Shown here: positions 8,179 through 16,302 of the stretch, in pieces
Numbering within the stretch: position 1 is the stretch's first letter
How the letters are laid out: the number at the start of each line of letters is the position of its first letter
Assembly (NCBI GenBank): GCA_016712565.1
Contig: JADJQU010000004.1
Coordinates: forward strand, 310,001-374,000
DNA: 64,000 nucleotides
Source: Planctomycetota bacterium
GTDB lineage: Bacteria; Planctomycetota; UBA1135; GCA-002686595
Direction of reading: 5' to 3'
Notes under the pieces: model-generated
The model's input: the letters and a program-made list of their open reading frames with translations, nothing else
What the model was told of the DNA's origin: nothing
Databases searched by the model: none
Position numbers and translations under genes: made by a program

Positions 8179-9153
8179 ATGCCCAACGACGCCCGCCTGC
8201 GAATCCACTACCACCGCGACTTCGACGGCATGGTCGCGGGCGCGGTGCTCGCGACCATCCTGCGCGAACTGCGGGCCGAGGACCCCTGCTGGGCCAGCAT
8301 CAACTACGACCAGCGCACGGACTGGACGGCCTTCGGCGCCGGTGAACGCTTCGCCGTGGTGGACTTCCACTTCCACCCCCGGGCCGAGTATTGGTTCGAC
8401 CACCACGCCACGACCTTCCTGACCCCCGCCCTGCGGGCCCAATACCAGCAGAGCGACCGCTGGCATTGGGACGAGACCTCGCCCTCCTGCCCGCCGCTGA
8501 TCCTGGCCCACGGCAAGGCCCACTGGGGCTACCAGGCGCCGGAGCGCTTCCTCGAGATGGCGCGCTGGTCGGACAAGATCGACGCGGCGCGCTACGTCGA
8601 CGTCGAGGAGGCGGTCTTCGGCGACCATGCGGCGCTGCGCATTTCGCGGGCGCTCACGGCGGCCCCCAACAACGACTGGATCGACGAGATCGTCGGCGCC
8701 CTGGCCGAGGACGACCTGGAAACGGTGGCGGCCCGGCCCGACCTGGAGAAGGTCTACCAGCGCGCGGCGCGCAACCGCGATCGGGCCCTGGAGCAGTTCC
8801 CGCCCACGGTGGAGTCCCGGCGCGGCAAGGTGCTGCTCTACGACGCCTCCAGCCACCAGATCCGCCGCGAGCGCTTCGCGCCGTTCTATCACCACCCCGA
8901 GGTGCACTACTGCGTGGGCGTGATCCCCACGCGGGCCGGGTTCCATGTTTCCGCGGGAGAGAACCCCTGGAACCCGCCGCCGGCGGCCGGCCAGCCCACG
9001 GCCCACATCGGACAGATCATGGAGGCCTACGGCGGCGGCGGCCACCGCTCGGTCGGCGGCGCCAATCCGGAATCCCTGCAGGCGGCACGCCGCGTGGCGG
9101 GCGAGATCGCCGAACTCTTGCGCAAGGCGCTCGAGGCGCGCACGACGCCTTGA
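8179..9153 (+). CDS. DHH-family phosphoesterase (DHH/DHHA1)
   Basis: Phosphoesterase of the DHH superfamily, which includes RecJ exonuclease, nanoRNase and cyclic-dinucleotide hydrolases. The 324-residue protein begins with a metal-binding HYHRDFDGMVAGAVL, then VVDFHFH and the signature FDHHATT. The C-terminal DHHA1-type substrate domain ends in YGGGGHRSVGGANP, the usual GGGH loop. It follows the GGDEF/EAL gene by about 50 bases, so a role on cyclic-dinucleotide or short-RNA products is imaginable, but that is only a guess from position. Its TGA stop overlaps the proposed TTG start of rlmN (TTGA at 9150-9153), suggesting translational coupling. Confidence 0.8.
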   Translation: MPNDARLRIHYHRDFDGMVAGAVLATILRELRAEDPCWASINYDQRTDWTAFGAGERFAVVDFHFHPRAEYWFDHHATTFLTPALRAQYQQSDRWHWDETSPSCPPLILAHGKAHWGYQAPERFLEMARWSDKIDAARYVDVEEAVFGDHAALRISRALTAAPNNDWIDEIVGALAEDDLETVAARPDLEKVYQRAARNRDRALEQFPPTVESRRGKVLLYDASSHQIRRERFAPFYHHPEVHYCVGVIPTRAGFHVSAGENPWNPPPAAGQPTAHIGQIMEAYGGGGHRSVGGANPESLQAARRVAGEIAELLRKALEARTTP

Positions 9154-10261
9154 AATCCGAAGCGGGAGCGGCCGACTCGGAGGGGGCCGGATCGGGAGCG
9201 GCCGAACAGGCTCCGCCGCGGCCGTTCCTCTCCTATGGACCCGCCGAACTGGCGTCCCTGGTGGAGGGCTTCGGCGGTCGGCCCTTCCACGGCCGCATCG
9301 CGCGGCAGGCGGTGCTGGAACAGGGCGTGCTCGACTTCGCGGCCATGACTTCGCTGCCCCGGGCCCTGCGCGAGACCCTGGCCCGGGAAGTGCCCCTGCT
9401 CGCCTCGCGGGAGCTCGAGCGCGTCGTCGCCCGCGACCGGACCACCAAGCTGCTCCTGTCCTTCGGCCGCGAGAAGCAGCGCGACGCCACCGTGGAGACG
9501 GTGCACATCCCGCCCCGGGACCCGACCCTGGGAGGCGGCGCCACGCTGTGCGTCTCCACCCAGGTGGGTTGCCCGTGGGCTGCCCGTTCTGCGCCTCGGG
9601 CAAGGACGGCCTGGTGCGCAACCTGGAAGCCCACGAGATCGTGGAGCAGTACGTGCGCGGCCGTGCCCTGGGCGTGATCTCGCGCAGCGTGGTCATGGGC
9701 ATCGGCGAGCCGCTGCTCAACTTCGCCAACCTCTCCGCGGCCCTGGACGTGGTGCACGACGAGATGGGCGAACACGGTCTGGGCGCGCGCCGCATCACCG
9801 TGTCCACCGTGGGCTTCCCCGACCGATTGCGACGCATCGCCCCCTCCAAGCCGCGCTTCCAACTGGCGATCTCCCTGCACACGCCCGACGACGAGCAGCG
9901 CGGCGAACTCGTGCCCGCCATGGCCGGCGTGCCGATCGAGGCGGTGCTGTCCGCGGCCGACTTCTGGTTCGAGACCACCGGCCGGGAGGTGACCTACGAG
10001 TACGTGCTGCTGGCGGGCACCAACGACAGCGAAGGCCATGCCGAGCGCCTGGCCGAGCGTCTCGCGCGCCGGCGCTGCAGTGTGAACCTGATCCCCTTCA
10101 ACCCGGTCCAGGGCGCGGCCTTCGGCAGGCCCTTGCAGGAGGCCGCCCAGCGCTTCCAGGAGACCCTGGCGGCCCGGCGCGTCGTCTGCACCGTGCGCTG
10201 GTCCAGGGGCGTGGAGCAGGACGCCGCCTGCGGTCAACTGCGCATCCGCAAGCTCGCCTGA
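9150..10261 (+). CDS. rlmN: 23S rRNA/tRNA adenine-C2 methyltransferase RlmN-like, frame-broken
   Basis: Radical SAM methyltransferase of the RlmN/Cfr family, which methylates C2 of A2503 in 23S rRNA and A37 of some tRNAs. The gene is split between two frames. Codons in the frame of 9150 run to about 9575 (GRPFHGRIARQAVL, VETVHIPPRD, CVSTQVGCP). The rest is read in the frame of 9575 (GCPFCASGKDG, GIGEPLLNF, ITVSTVGFP, AISLHTPDD, and the essential second cysteine in DAACGQLRI). The break falls inside the CX3CX2C cluster motif; one added base before TGGGC at 9576 would restore it. A near-perfect 11-bp direct repeat (9566-9576 and 9577-9587) marks the spot. The start is the TTG at 9150 overlapping the upstream stop. 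It is either a sequencing or assembly deletion, or a real lesion that would abolish activity. Confidence 0.82.
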
Positions 10262-10328
10262 GCGGCCTCGCGCGCGCGTCGGCCCGAGTTCGCGCCCCTC
10301 CACGAGCAAGGTACGAGCCCGCGGGTGG

Positions 10329-10510
10329 TCAGGCCCCGACGCGTTCGAACGCTCCTTCAAGCTCGGCCGCGCCGATCACGGACGGCACTCGAAACCGGAT
10401 CGCCGGGGCTCCGCTCCTCAGGGCCGATGCGAGTTGGGCATGGATCAGGTGGGTCCCGCCCTGCCGAACGAAGGTGCCCAACCAAACGTCCAAGTCCGGC
10501 TCTCGGAGGG
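10329..10510 (-). pseudogene. Relic of a lysine 6-aminotransferase 3' end
   Basis: A short minus-strand frame ends here with IRFRVPSVIGAAELEGAFERV. This closely resembles the C-terminus of the complete lysine 6-aminotransferase 1.4 kb away (IRFRMPFVIGAAEIDWALSRI). The similarity is also visible in DNA: by hand alignment, 46 of 60 bases agree between about 10362-10421 and 11749-11808 on the plus strand. Similarity fades upstream, and no catalytic part of the enzyme is present. The fragment therefore looks like the surviving end of a duplicated or displaced gene, separated from the intact copy by the secreted-protein gene. The outer limit at 10510 is approximate. Confidence 0.6.
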
Positions 10511-10577
10511 TAACCTCTCGGCGGCTGCCTGGTAGCCCAGACCAGTGACGACTACGCCGCCAGCCTGGAGTGACCCC

Positions 10578-11678
10578 ATGCGCCAACGAATTGCGTACGT
10601 GTGTACCGCCCTTCTCGCCCTCGGGACGTTTGCTTCAGGCCAAGTCGGCTACACGGCCGTGGTCACCGACGACTTCAACCGCCCGGACGCTGCCACTTTG
10701 GGGCAGGACTGGGTGGAAATGAGCTTTGGGCAGTACCACATCCTGAACGGTGAAGCGATCTCGGCCGAAATCGGCTGGCGCTGGGCCCGACATGCGACGA
10801 TCCAGCTCGACCCCTTGTTGGCGGTCGTCGAAGCCGACTTCCCGTACAACAGTTCGAGCCTGCCTACGTGTTCTGCGGGCCTGATTCTCGGCGCCGGCAC
10901 GGGGGACGATCGGATCCTGGTCTCGCTCAGCGACTACAACAACGATCGCAACTACGAGTCGGTTCGCTTTTACCGGGGATGGAATCCCTGGAACGCGAAC
11001 TGCCTGATGACGTTGGCGACGCCGACGGGGTCCGGTCGCATGAGGCTGTATCTCTCCAACGGCGGGGACACGGCGACCTTCGAGGTGGACGTCGACTCCA
11101 ACGGGGTCTTCGACGAGCAGTTCCAGTGCAGCGGCATTCTCGCCGCGAACATGTCCCTCGGCACCGGAGTGGGCTTCACGACTCGGCACTTGGGCAGCAT
11201 CGACAACTGGAGCGTCGGCGACGGTCTCCCCCCTGCGACGGCCTACTGCGCCGCCAAACTCAACTCGCTGGGTTGCCTGCCCTCGATCGCCGGAGTCGGG
11301 TTCCCCGATGCTGCGAGTGCGAGCGGGTTCGTCGTCTCGGGTTCCCTGGTGCGCAACCAGAAGCCGGGACTCCTGCTCTACTCCTCCACGGGCCGCGCGA
11401 CGCTTCCGTTCCAGGGTGGCTTCCTGTGCGTGAGCAGTCCGATTCGCCGCACGATCCAGCTCAACTCCGGCGGGTCGCCGCTGCCGGCCGCCGACTGCAG
11501 CGGAGTCTATTCGATCGACATGAACCGCTTTGCGCAGGGCGCACTGGGCGGCGCACCGGCCGCCTTCCTTCTGGTGCCCGGCACGGTGGTCGACTGTCAG
11601 TACTGGGGCCGCGATCCCGCGTTCCCGCCGCCCAATTCCTCGACGCTGACGGACGGACTCGAGTACACGATCCGGTAG
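10578..11678 (+). CDS. Secreted protein with planctomycete-type C-terminal domain
   Basis: A 366-residue exported protein of unknown function. It starts with a signal peptide (MRQRIAYVCTALLALGTFAS, cleavage probably near Gly-Gln). The ATG at 10578 is chosen because GGAG at 10567-10570 lies 7 bases ahead and the signal peptide begins directly at it; an in-frame ATG at 10545 would bury the signal. The middle (about 25-215) looks beta-rich, with DDFNRP and RFYRGWNPWN segments reminiscent of concanavalin-like lectin folds. The last 140 residues (CAAKLNSLGCLPSI, CSGVYSIDMNRFAQGALGG, YWGRDP...LTDGLEYTI) match, from memory, a domain repeated in many exported proteins of high-GC planctomycetes. Base composition is a little less GC-extreme than its neighbours, and it sits between a lat relic and the intact lat gene, so it may be an insertion. 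Confidence 0.75.
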   Translation: MRQRIAYVCTALLALGTFASGQVGYTAVVTDDFNRPDAATLGQDWVEMSFGQYHILNGEAISAEIGWRWARHATIQLDPLLAVVEADFPYNSSSLPTCSAGLILGAGTGDDRILVSLSDYNNDRNYESVRFYRGWNPWNANCLMTLATPTGSGRMRLYLSNGGDTATFEVDVDSNGVFDEQFQCSGILAANMSLGTGVGFTTRHLGSIDNWSVGDGLPPATAYCAAKLNSLGCLPSIAGVGFPDAASASGFVVSGSLVRNQKPGLLLYSSTGRATLPFQGGFLCVSSPIRRTIQLNSGGSPLPAADCSGVYSIDMNRFAQGALGGAPAAFLLVPGTVVDCQYWGRDPAFPPPNSSTLTDGLEYTIR

Positions 11679-11693
11679 CGAGTCACCCGCCCC

Positions 11694-14297
11694 TCACCGC
11701 GCCGCGGGCGAGCCCGCGGGCAGAGACGCCTCGATGCGCGAAAGCGCCCAGTCGATCTCCGCCGCCCCGATCACGAACGGCATGCGGAAACGGATCGCCT
11801 CAGGACCGCTCTTGAGCGCCAGCACGCGCTGTTCGCGCAGCTTGGCCAGCATCTCGTCGCGGACCGTCGGGCTTTCCAGGGTGAAGGCGATCAGGGAGCC
11901 CATGCCGCGCACGTTGGCGATCCCGCCGCGGGACTTGGCCAGGCCGCGCAGGCCGGCGAGGAAGCGCTCTCCCATGGCGGCCACGTTCTCGTGGAGCTTC
12001 TCGCCCAGGATGATCTCGATGAACTGGCGCGAGCGCACCATGTCCGTCAGGTTGCCGCCCCAGGTGGAATTGATGCGGCTCGCGCGCACGAAAACGTTGT
12101 CCGGGACTTCGTCCACGCGCGGGCCGGCGTACAGGCCGCAGATCTGGGTCTTCTTGCCGAAGGCCACGACGTCCGGCCGCACGCCGAGCTTCTGCCACAA
12201 CCAGGGGGAACCGCTGCCGAAGAAGCCCGTCTGGACCTCGTCGAAGACCAGCAACGCCTCCTCTTCGTCGGCGAAGCGCCGCAGGCGCGCCAGGAACTCC
12301 GGCCGGAAGTGGTTGTCGCCGCCCTCGCCCTGCATGGGCTCGATCAGGATGCAGGCGACCTTCTGCTTGTGCTTCTGGAAGGCGGCCTCGATCTCGCGGA
12401 TCGCGCGCGCCTCTTCCTTCTGCACGTCGTTGGCGATGCCGCCCTCGAGGTCGAACTCGATGAACGGGTTGTGCACGCGCGGCCAGGGGAACTTCGGGAA
12501 CAAGCCGATCTTCGTCGGGTCGGTGTTGGTGACGGAGATCGTGTAGCCGGAGCGGCCGTGGAACGCCTGGCGGAAGTGCAGCACCACCAGATCGTTCGCG
12601 TCGTCGTCGAGGTTGCGGCGACCGAGCTTGCCCGCCTTCCAGTCGAAGGCGACCTTCATCGCGTTCTCGACCGCCAGGGCTCCGCCGGAAACCCAGAAGT
12701 GGTGCGGGAAGCCCGCCGGCGTGACCTTCGTGGCGAAGGCCTCGACGAAGCGCGCCATGGACTCCGTGTACAAGTCGGAGTTGGAGGGATTGTTGGCCGC
12801 GGCCGTGTCCAGTTCCTTGCGGAACGCGGGCTCGGACATGCGCGGGTGGTTGTAGCCCACCGGCCAGCTGGCGAAGCAGGTGAACAGGTCCAGGTACTTC
12901 GACCCGTCGCGGGCGTCCACCATCCAAGGCCCCTGGGAGCGTTCCAGGTCGAACACGAAGGGGAAACCGTCGGCCAGCTGGTGGCGCTTCAGGATCTCGT
13001 GGACTTGATGGGCGTAGCTCATGGTGAGGGCTTCCGGCGTTGGCGGGGTCGGGATCAGGGTCGTTTTCGTCGCCCGGTCCCCCGGGCGTGAAGCCTGGGG
13101 CGCCGTGGCGTCCAATTCTCGGGCCAATTCCGCGGCCTGGGCCGCGTTCCTGGCGCGCAACAGGCAGAGCAGCGGGCGCGGCCTGCGCTCGCGCGCAATC
13201 CGCATCCGCGGGTCCACGTTGGTCACCACCCGGAGGGTCGACGGGACGCGCTCTCCCTGCAGGCCTTGCAACGGGCAGGCGCCCTCGTCGAGGGCCAGCT
13301 GCCAGGCTTGGTCGAGGTCGCTCGCGTGGTCGGCTTCCAGGCCCGGGAGCGGCGCGGGAGCGGTCTCTTCCCGGAGCGTCGCCAGCAGGGCCTCGCTGAA
13401 GGCCGCGAAACGTCGCTCGGGACAGATCGCGCGCGCGACGTGACCCGGAGATTGACCGCATATTGTAGCCGCCCGGCCGTAGGCCTGCTGCAACACTTCC
13501 CGCGCGGCCTCGCCGGCGTCGAACTGCTCGGGCAGGGCCAGGCTGCGATTGAGCAACGGCCACAGCGCGAGTTCCTGGTCCGGGCGGGCCCCCAGGGCCA
13601 ATTCCTCCAGGGTGGCGGACGGCCCGGCGGCCCTCAGCCAGGCCACGCGGGGATCCCGCAGAGCGAGGCGCTGGAGCGTGCGCGTGTCGTCCCACAGGAG
13701 CGCGAGCCCCCCGTCCTCCAGCCCCGCGGAGAACAGCACGCGCGCCAGGGCCTCCGCCCCGAACGGAAGTCGCGGGTCGGGCAGCAGCACCACGGGCTCC
13801 CCCGCCAGCAGGGAACGGGCCAGCCGCGCGACGAGCCGGCCCACGCCGTCGCTCCAGTGGGCCACGAACAGGCCCGTGCCTCGGGACGGGGCCGCCGGGC
13901 CGTCCCGCAGCAGTTCGAGGGCCTGTTCCAGCTGGAACAGGTCCTGGTCGAGCCACAGACGCGCCTCCGGTGCGGAGAGGCCGAAACACTGCTCCACGCC
14001 GAGAGCCATGGGCTCGAACAGGTCGGGAGCCCGCAGGGCGCCGCTGAGGTGCCGGAGCAGCCCGAGGCGCTCGCGCGAGTGCGGGGCGCGCCGTCCCGCG
14101 CCGGAAGCGGAGGCGCACTCCTCCACGGCCAGGGCCCAATCCCCGGGACCCGCGCGCGGAAGGCACGCACCTCCCCCGCCGGGCAGGGGCTGGAGGAAGG
14201 TGGCCCCCGAGAGACTCGGGCGAGGCCGGCCCTGGATCCAATGGAACCCGCTGGGCGTGGAAGATCCGGCGGCCAGGGGCTCGTCCAGGGGCGGCAT
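11694..14297 (-). CDS. lat: Degenerate aldehyde dehydrogenase domain fused to lysine 6-aminotransferase
   Basis: The frame is open without a stop from an ATG at 14297 to 11694 (867 residues). Residues about 426-867 are a complete L-lysine 6-aminotransferase, a PLP enzyme that turns lysine into allysine (spontaneously piperideine-6-carboxylate). They show CFASWPVGYNHPRM, FRQAFHGRSGYTIS, FDEVQTGFFGSGSPW and AFGKKTQ with the PLP lysine near residue 715. Residues about 50-400 follow the aldehyde dehydrogenase fold order (LLAGEPVVLLPDPRLPF, RVLFSAGLEDGGLALLW). However, the GQxC catalytic motif reads GQSPG and no LELGG glutamate is found, so this half should be catalytically dead. If translation instead starts at the internal ATG (13022), a normal 442-residue Lat is made. 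Allysine is an aldehyde dehydrogenase substrate, so the pairing makes biochemical sense. Confidence 0.85.
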   Translation of the reverse strand: MPPLDEPLAAGSSTPSGFHWIQGRPRPSLSGATFLQPLPGGGGACLPRAGPGDWALAVEECASASGAGRRAPHSRERLGLLRHLSGALRAPDLFEPMALGVEQCFGLSAPEARLWLDQDLFQLEQALELLRDGPAAPSRGTGLFVAHWSDGVGRLVARLARSLLAGEPVVLLPDPRLPFGAEALARVLFSAGLEDGGLALLWDDTRTLQRLALRDPRVAWLRAAGPSATLEELALGARPDQELALWPLLNRSLALPEQFDAGEAAREVLQQAYGRAATICGQSPGHVARAICPERRFAAFSEALLATLREETAPAPLPGLEADHASDLDQAWQLALDEGACPLQGLQGERVPSTLRVVTNVDPRMRIARERRPRPLLCLLRARNAAQAAELARELDATAPQASRPGDRATKTTLIPTPPTPEALTMSYAHQVHEILKRHQLADGFPFVFDLERSQGPWMVDARDGSKYLDLFTCFASWPVGYNHPRMSEPAFRKELDTAAANNPSNSDLYTESMARFVEAFATKVTPAGFPHHFWVSGGALAVENAMKVAFDWKAGKLGRRNLDDDANDLVVLHFRQAFHGRSGYTISVTNTDPTKIGLFPKFPWPRVHNPFIEFDLEGGIANDVQKEEARAIREIEAAFQKHKQKVACILIEPMQGEGGDNHFRPEFLARLRRFADEEEALLVFDEVQTGFFGSGSPWLWQKLGVRPDVVAFGKKTQICGLYAGPRVDEVPDNVFVRASRINSTWGGNLTDMVRSRQFIEIILGEKLHENVAAMGERFLAGLRGLAKSRGGIANVRGMGSLIAFTLESPTVRDEMLAKLREQRVLALKSGPEAIRFRMPFVIGAAEIDWALSRIEASLPAGSPAAR

Positions 14298-14375
14298 CTT
14301 GCGACTCGGGGAGGGGTTCGCGGAATGGAGGGCCGTGGAGCCCCTCGGAACTGCCTAGGATACGCGTCGCGGGCC

Positions 14376-14792
14376 ATGGAATCCGAATCTCAACCGAGCG
14401 TCCAGAGGCCGCGCCTCACCTTGCCCCGCACGGCCAGGGTCACCCACGGGTCCGATTTCGAACGCGCCTGGAAGCTGGGCAGCCGCGCGCGCGGGGAGCT
14501 GCTGGTGGTGGTGGCCAACCGCAACGGCCTCGAGGGGGCGCGGGTGGGCCTTTCGGTGGGAAAGAAGATCTGGAAGCGCGCGGTGGACCGAAACCGCGTG
14601 CGGCGCATCTTCCGCGAGGCCTTCCGCCTGACGCGCCACGATCTGCCGGGGGGGCACGACTACATCCTCGTGCCCGCCGCCCCCAAGCTCGAGCCCACCC
14701 TGGCGGCCACCTGCCGGGAGCTCGCGCGCCTCGGCCCCAAGGCGGTGGCGCGACTGCGGGAGAAGCAGGCCGGAGGGAATCCCGCGACGTGA
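14376..14792 (+). CDS. rnpA: Ribonuclease P protein component
   Basis: Protein subunit of RNase P, which helps the RNA subunit cleave tRNA 5' leaders. The 138-residue product has the family signature as VGLSVGKKIWKRAVDRNRVRR followed by IFREAFRL, plus basic flanks; length and motif are normal. The ATG at 14376 is chosen because homology starts about 20 residues later and the upstream frame is antisense to the dehydrogenase-like gene. The usual upstream neighbour rpmH is not in the 78-base gap; the divergent aldehyde-dehydrogenase/lat gene is there instead. Its TGA stop overlaps the GTG start of yidD (GTGA). Confidence 0.92.
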   Translation: MESESQPSVQRPRLTLPRTARVTHGSDFERAWKLGSRARGELLVVVANRNGLEGARVGLSVGKKIWKRAVDRNRVRRIFREAFRLTRHDLPGGHDYILVPAAPKLEPTLAATCRELARLGPKAVARLREKQAGGNPAT

Positions 14793-15136
14793 AGCCCGCC
14801 CGTCCTTCGATCGCGGCTCGCCTCGCCACGCTTCCGGTGCGCTTCTACCGGCGGTTCCTGTCGCCCCTGAAGCCGCCCTCCTGCCGCTTCCACCCCACCT
14901 GCAGCGCCTACGCCGAGGAGGCCCTGGGCCTGCACGGACTGTGGCGTGGCGGCCGGCTGGCGGCCTGGCGCATCCTGCGCTGCCAGCCCCTTTGCAAGGG
15001 CGGTCTCGACCCCGTTCCCGGCTCGGCCCTCGAGCGGGCCGCTCGCGCTTGCGCCGAGGGCGCGGATGTGGACACTGCCCGCTCCACGACTCCGCCAGGC
15101 GATCCCGCAGAGCAACCAAGCGCCCCCTCTCGATGA
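14789..15136 (+). CDS. yidD: Membrane protein insertion efficiency factor YidD
   Basis: YidD is a small inner-membrane-associated protein that assists YidC-dependent insertion of membrane proteins. The conserved core is plain: FYRRFLSPLKPPSCRFHPTC, with SAYAEEALGLHG and the basic RILRCQPLCKGGLDPVP that closes the family domain. The cysteine pattern (SCRFHPTCS, RCQPLCKGG) is typical. At 115 residues it carries a tail of about 35 residues beyond the usual end. It starts with GTG overlapping the rnpA stop and ends in an ATGA overlap with the next gene, so the three genes are probably translated together. yidC itself lies 45 kb away next to mnmE. Confidence 0.93.
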   Translation: MKPARPSIAARLATLPVRFYRRFLSPLKPPSCRFHPTCSAYAEEALGLHGLWRGGRLAAWRILRCQPLCKGGLDPVPGSALERAARACAEGADVDTARSTTPPGDPAEQPSAPSR

Positions 15137-16221
15137 AGATTTTCCTCGCCCTGTTCCTCGCCCTGCTCCAGGTCGGCTGCGCCTCGCTCCCCTGCCCGAT
15201 CGCGGGCGCCCGAGCCGCGGACGAGTTGATCCAGCCCGGCGAGACGCACTTCGCGCGCCTGTGGCAGATCACCGCCGGCGGCCAGAACGCCGAGGGCTAC
15301 TGGAACCCCGAGGGGAACCGCCTGGTCTTCCAGTACACCAACGACGACGCGCGGCACGGGACCACCTGGCCCTGCGACCGGATCTTCGTCACTGATCCCC
15401 AGGGCGGCGCGGCCCAGGCCGTTTCCGACGGCCGTGGCGTCACCACCTGCTCGTACTTCCTGCCCAACGGCAAGGAGATCCTGTTCGCCTCGACGCAGCA
15501 GTGGCAGAGCACCTGCCCGCCGAAGATGGACCACTCCAAGGGCTACACCTGGGCCGTGCACCCGGAGTACGACCTGTGGATCCGGGACCTCCAGAGCGGC
15601 GCCGAGCGGCGCCTGACGGAACTGTGGGGCTACGACGCCGAGGCCACGGTTTCGCCCCTGGGCGACCGCATCGTGTTCACCTCGACTCGCTCGGGCGACA
15701 TCGAATTGTGGACCTGCAATCTGGACGGCTCGGACCTGAAGCAGGTGACCCACCACCTGGGATACGACGGGGGCGCGTTCTTCAGTCACGACGGGAAGCA
15801 GCTGGTGTTCCGCTGCACGGAGTTCTCCCCGGCAGAGCGGGCGCAGGAGGAATCGCGCTACCGCGACCTGCTCGCCGAGTGGAAGGTGCGGCCCCAGTCC
15901 ATGGAGCTGTACGTCTGCAACGCCGACGGCAGCGAGCGTCGGCAGCTCTCGAAGCTCGGTGGGGCCAACTTCGCGCCCTATTTCTATCCCGACGACCGGC
16001 GCGTGATCTTCTCCAGCAACCACGCCAGCGAGAAGGGCCGCAACTTCGACCTGTACTCCCTGGGCGTCGACGGGCAGGACCTGGAGCGCATCACCCACTA
16101 CGAGGGCTTCGACAGCTTCCCGATGTTCTCCCCGGACGGGAACTTCCTGGTGTTCGCCTCCAATCGCGGCGGCAGCGTCGCCGGGGAGACCAACCTGTTC
16201 ATCGCGGAGTGGCGCCCGTGA
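15133..16221 (+). CDS. Exported TolB-like PD40 beta-propeller protein
   Basis: A 362-residue exported protein built of WD40-like PD40 repeats, as in the propeller of TolB. N-terminal MKIFLALFLALLQVGC looks like a signal sequence; the cysteine at residue 16 could be a lipid anchor, but the lipobox is imperfect (Q at -3), and an ARA-AD site further on could serve signal peptidase I. Repeats of the form x-SPxGDRIVFTS, FFSHDGKQLVF, FYPDDRRVIFSS and FSPDGNFLVFAS are visible from about residue 50 to the end. Related planctomycete genes are annotated only as PD40 proteins, so no enzyme activity is claimed. Its ATG overlaps the yidD stop (ATGA), an unusual third member for an rnpA-yidD unit. Confidence 0.78.
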   Translation: MKIFLALFLALLQVGCASLPCPIAGARAADELIQPGETHFARLWQITAGGQNAEGYWNPEGNRLVFQYTNDDARHGTTWPCDRIFVTDPQGGAAQAVSDGRGVTTCSYFLPNGKEILFASTQQWQSTCPPKMDHSKGYTWAVHPEYDLWIRDLQSGAERRLTELWGYDAEATVSPLGDRIVFTSTRSGDIELWTCNLDGSDLKQVTHHLGYDGGAFFSHDGKQLVFRCTEFSPAERAQEESRYRDLLAEWKVRPQSMELYVCNADGSERRQLSKLGGANFAPYFYPDDRRVIFSSNHASEKGRNFDLYSLGVDGQDLERITHYEGFDSFPMFSPDGNFLVFASNRGGSVAGETNLFIAEWRP

Positions 16222-16302
16222 GTTCGCCGTTCGGGGTGGGGGCGGACGCCCGGCCCTGAAGCACGGACCGCTCGCTCCCGCCATCGCCGAGCCCCGACCC
16301 CG

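Noticed and set aside
11694..13022. Listing lat as a separate gene from the aldehyde-dehydrogenase-like part
   Set aside because: There is no stop between them. The internal ATG at 13022 may be used, but a separate upstream gene would have no end, so one fused CDS is reported.
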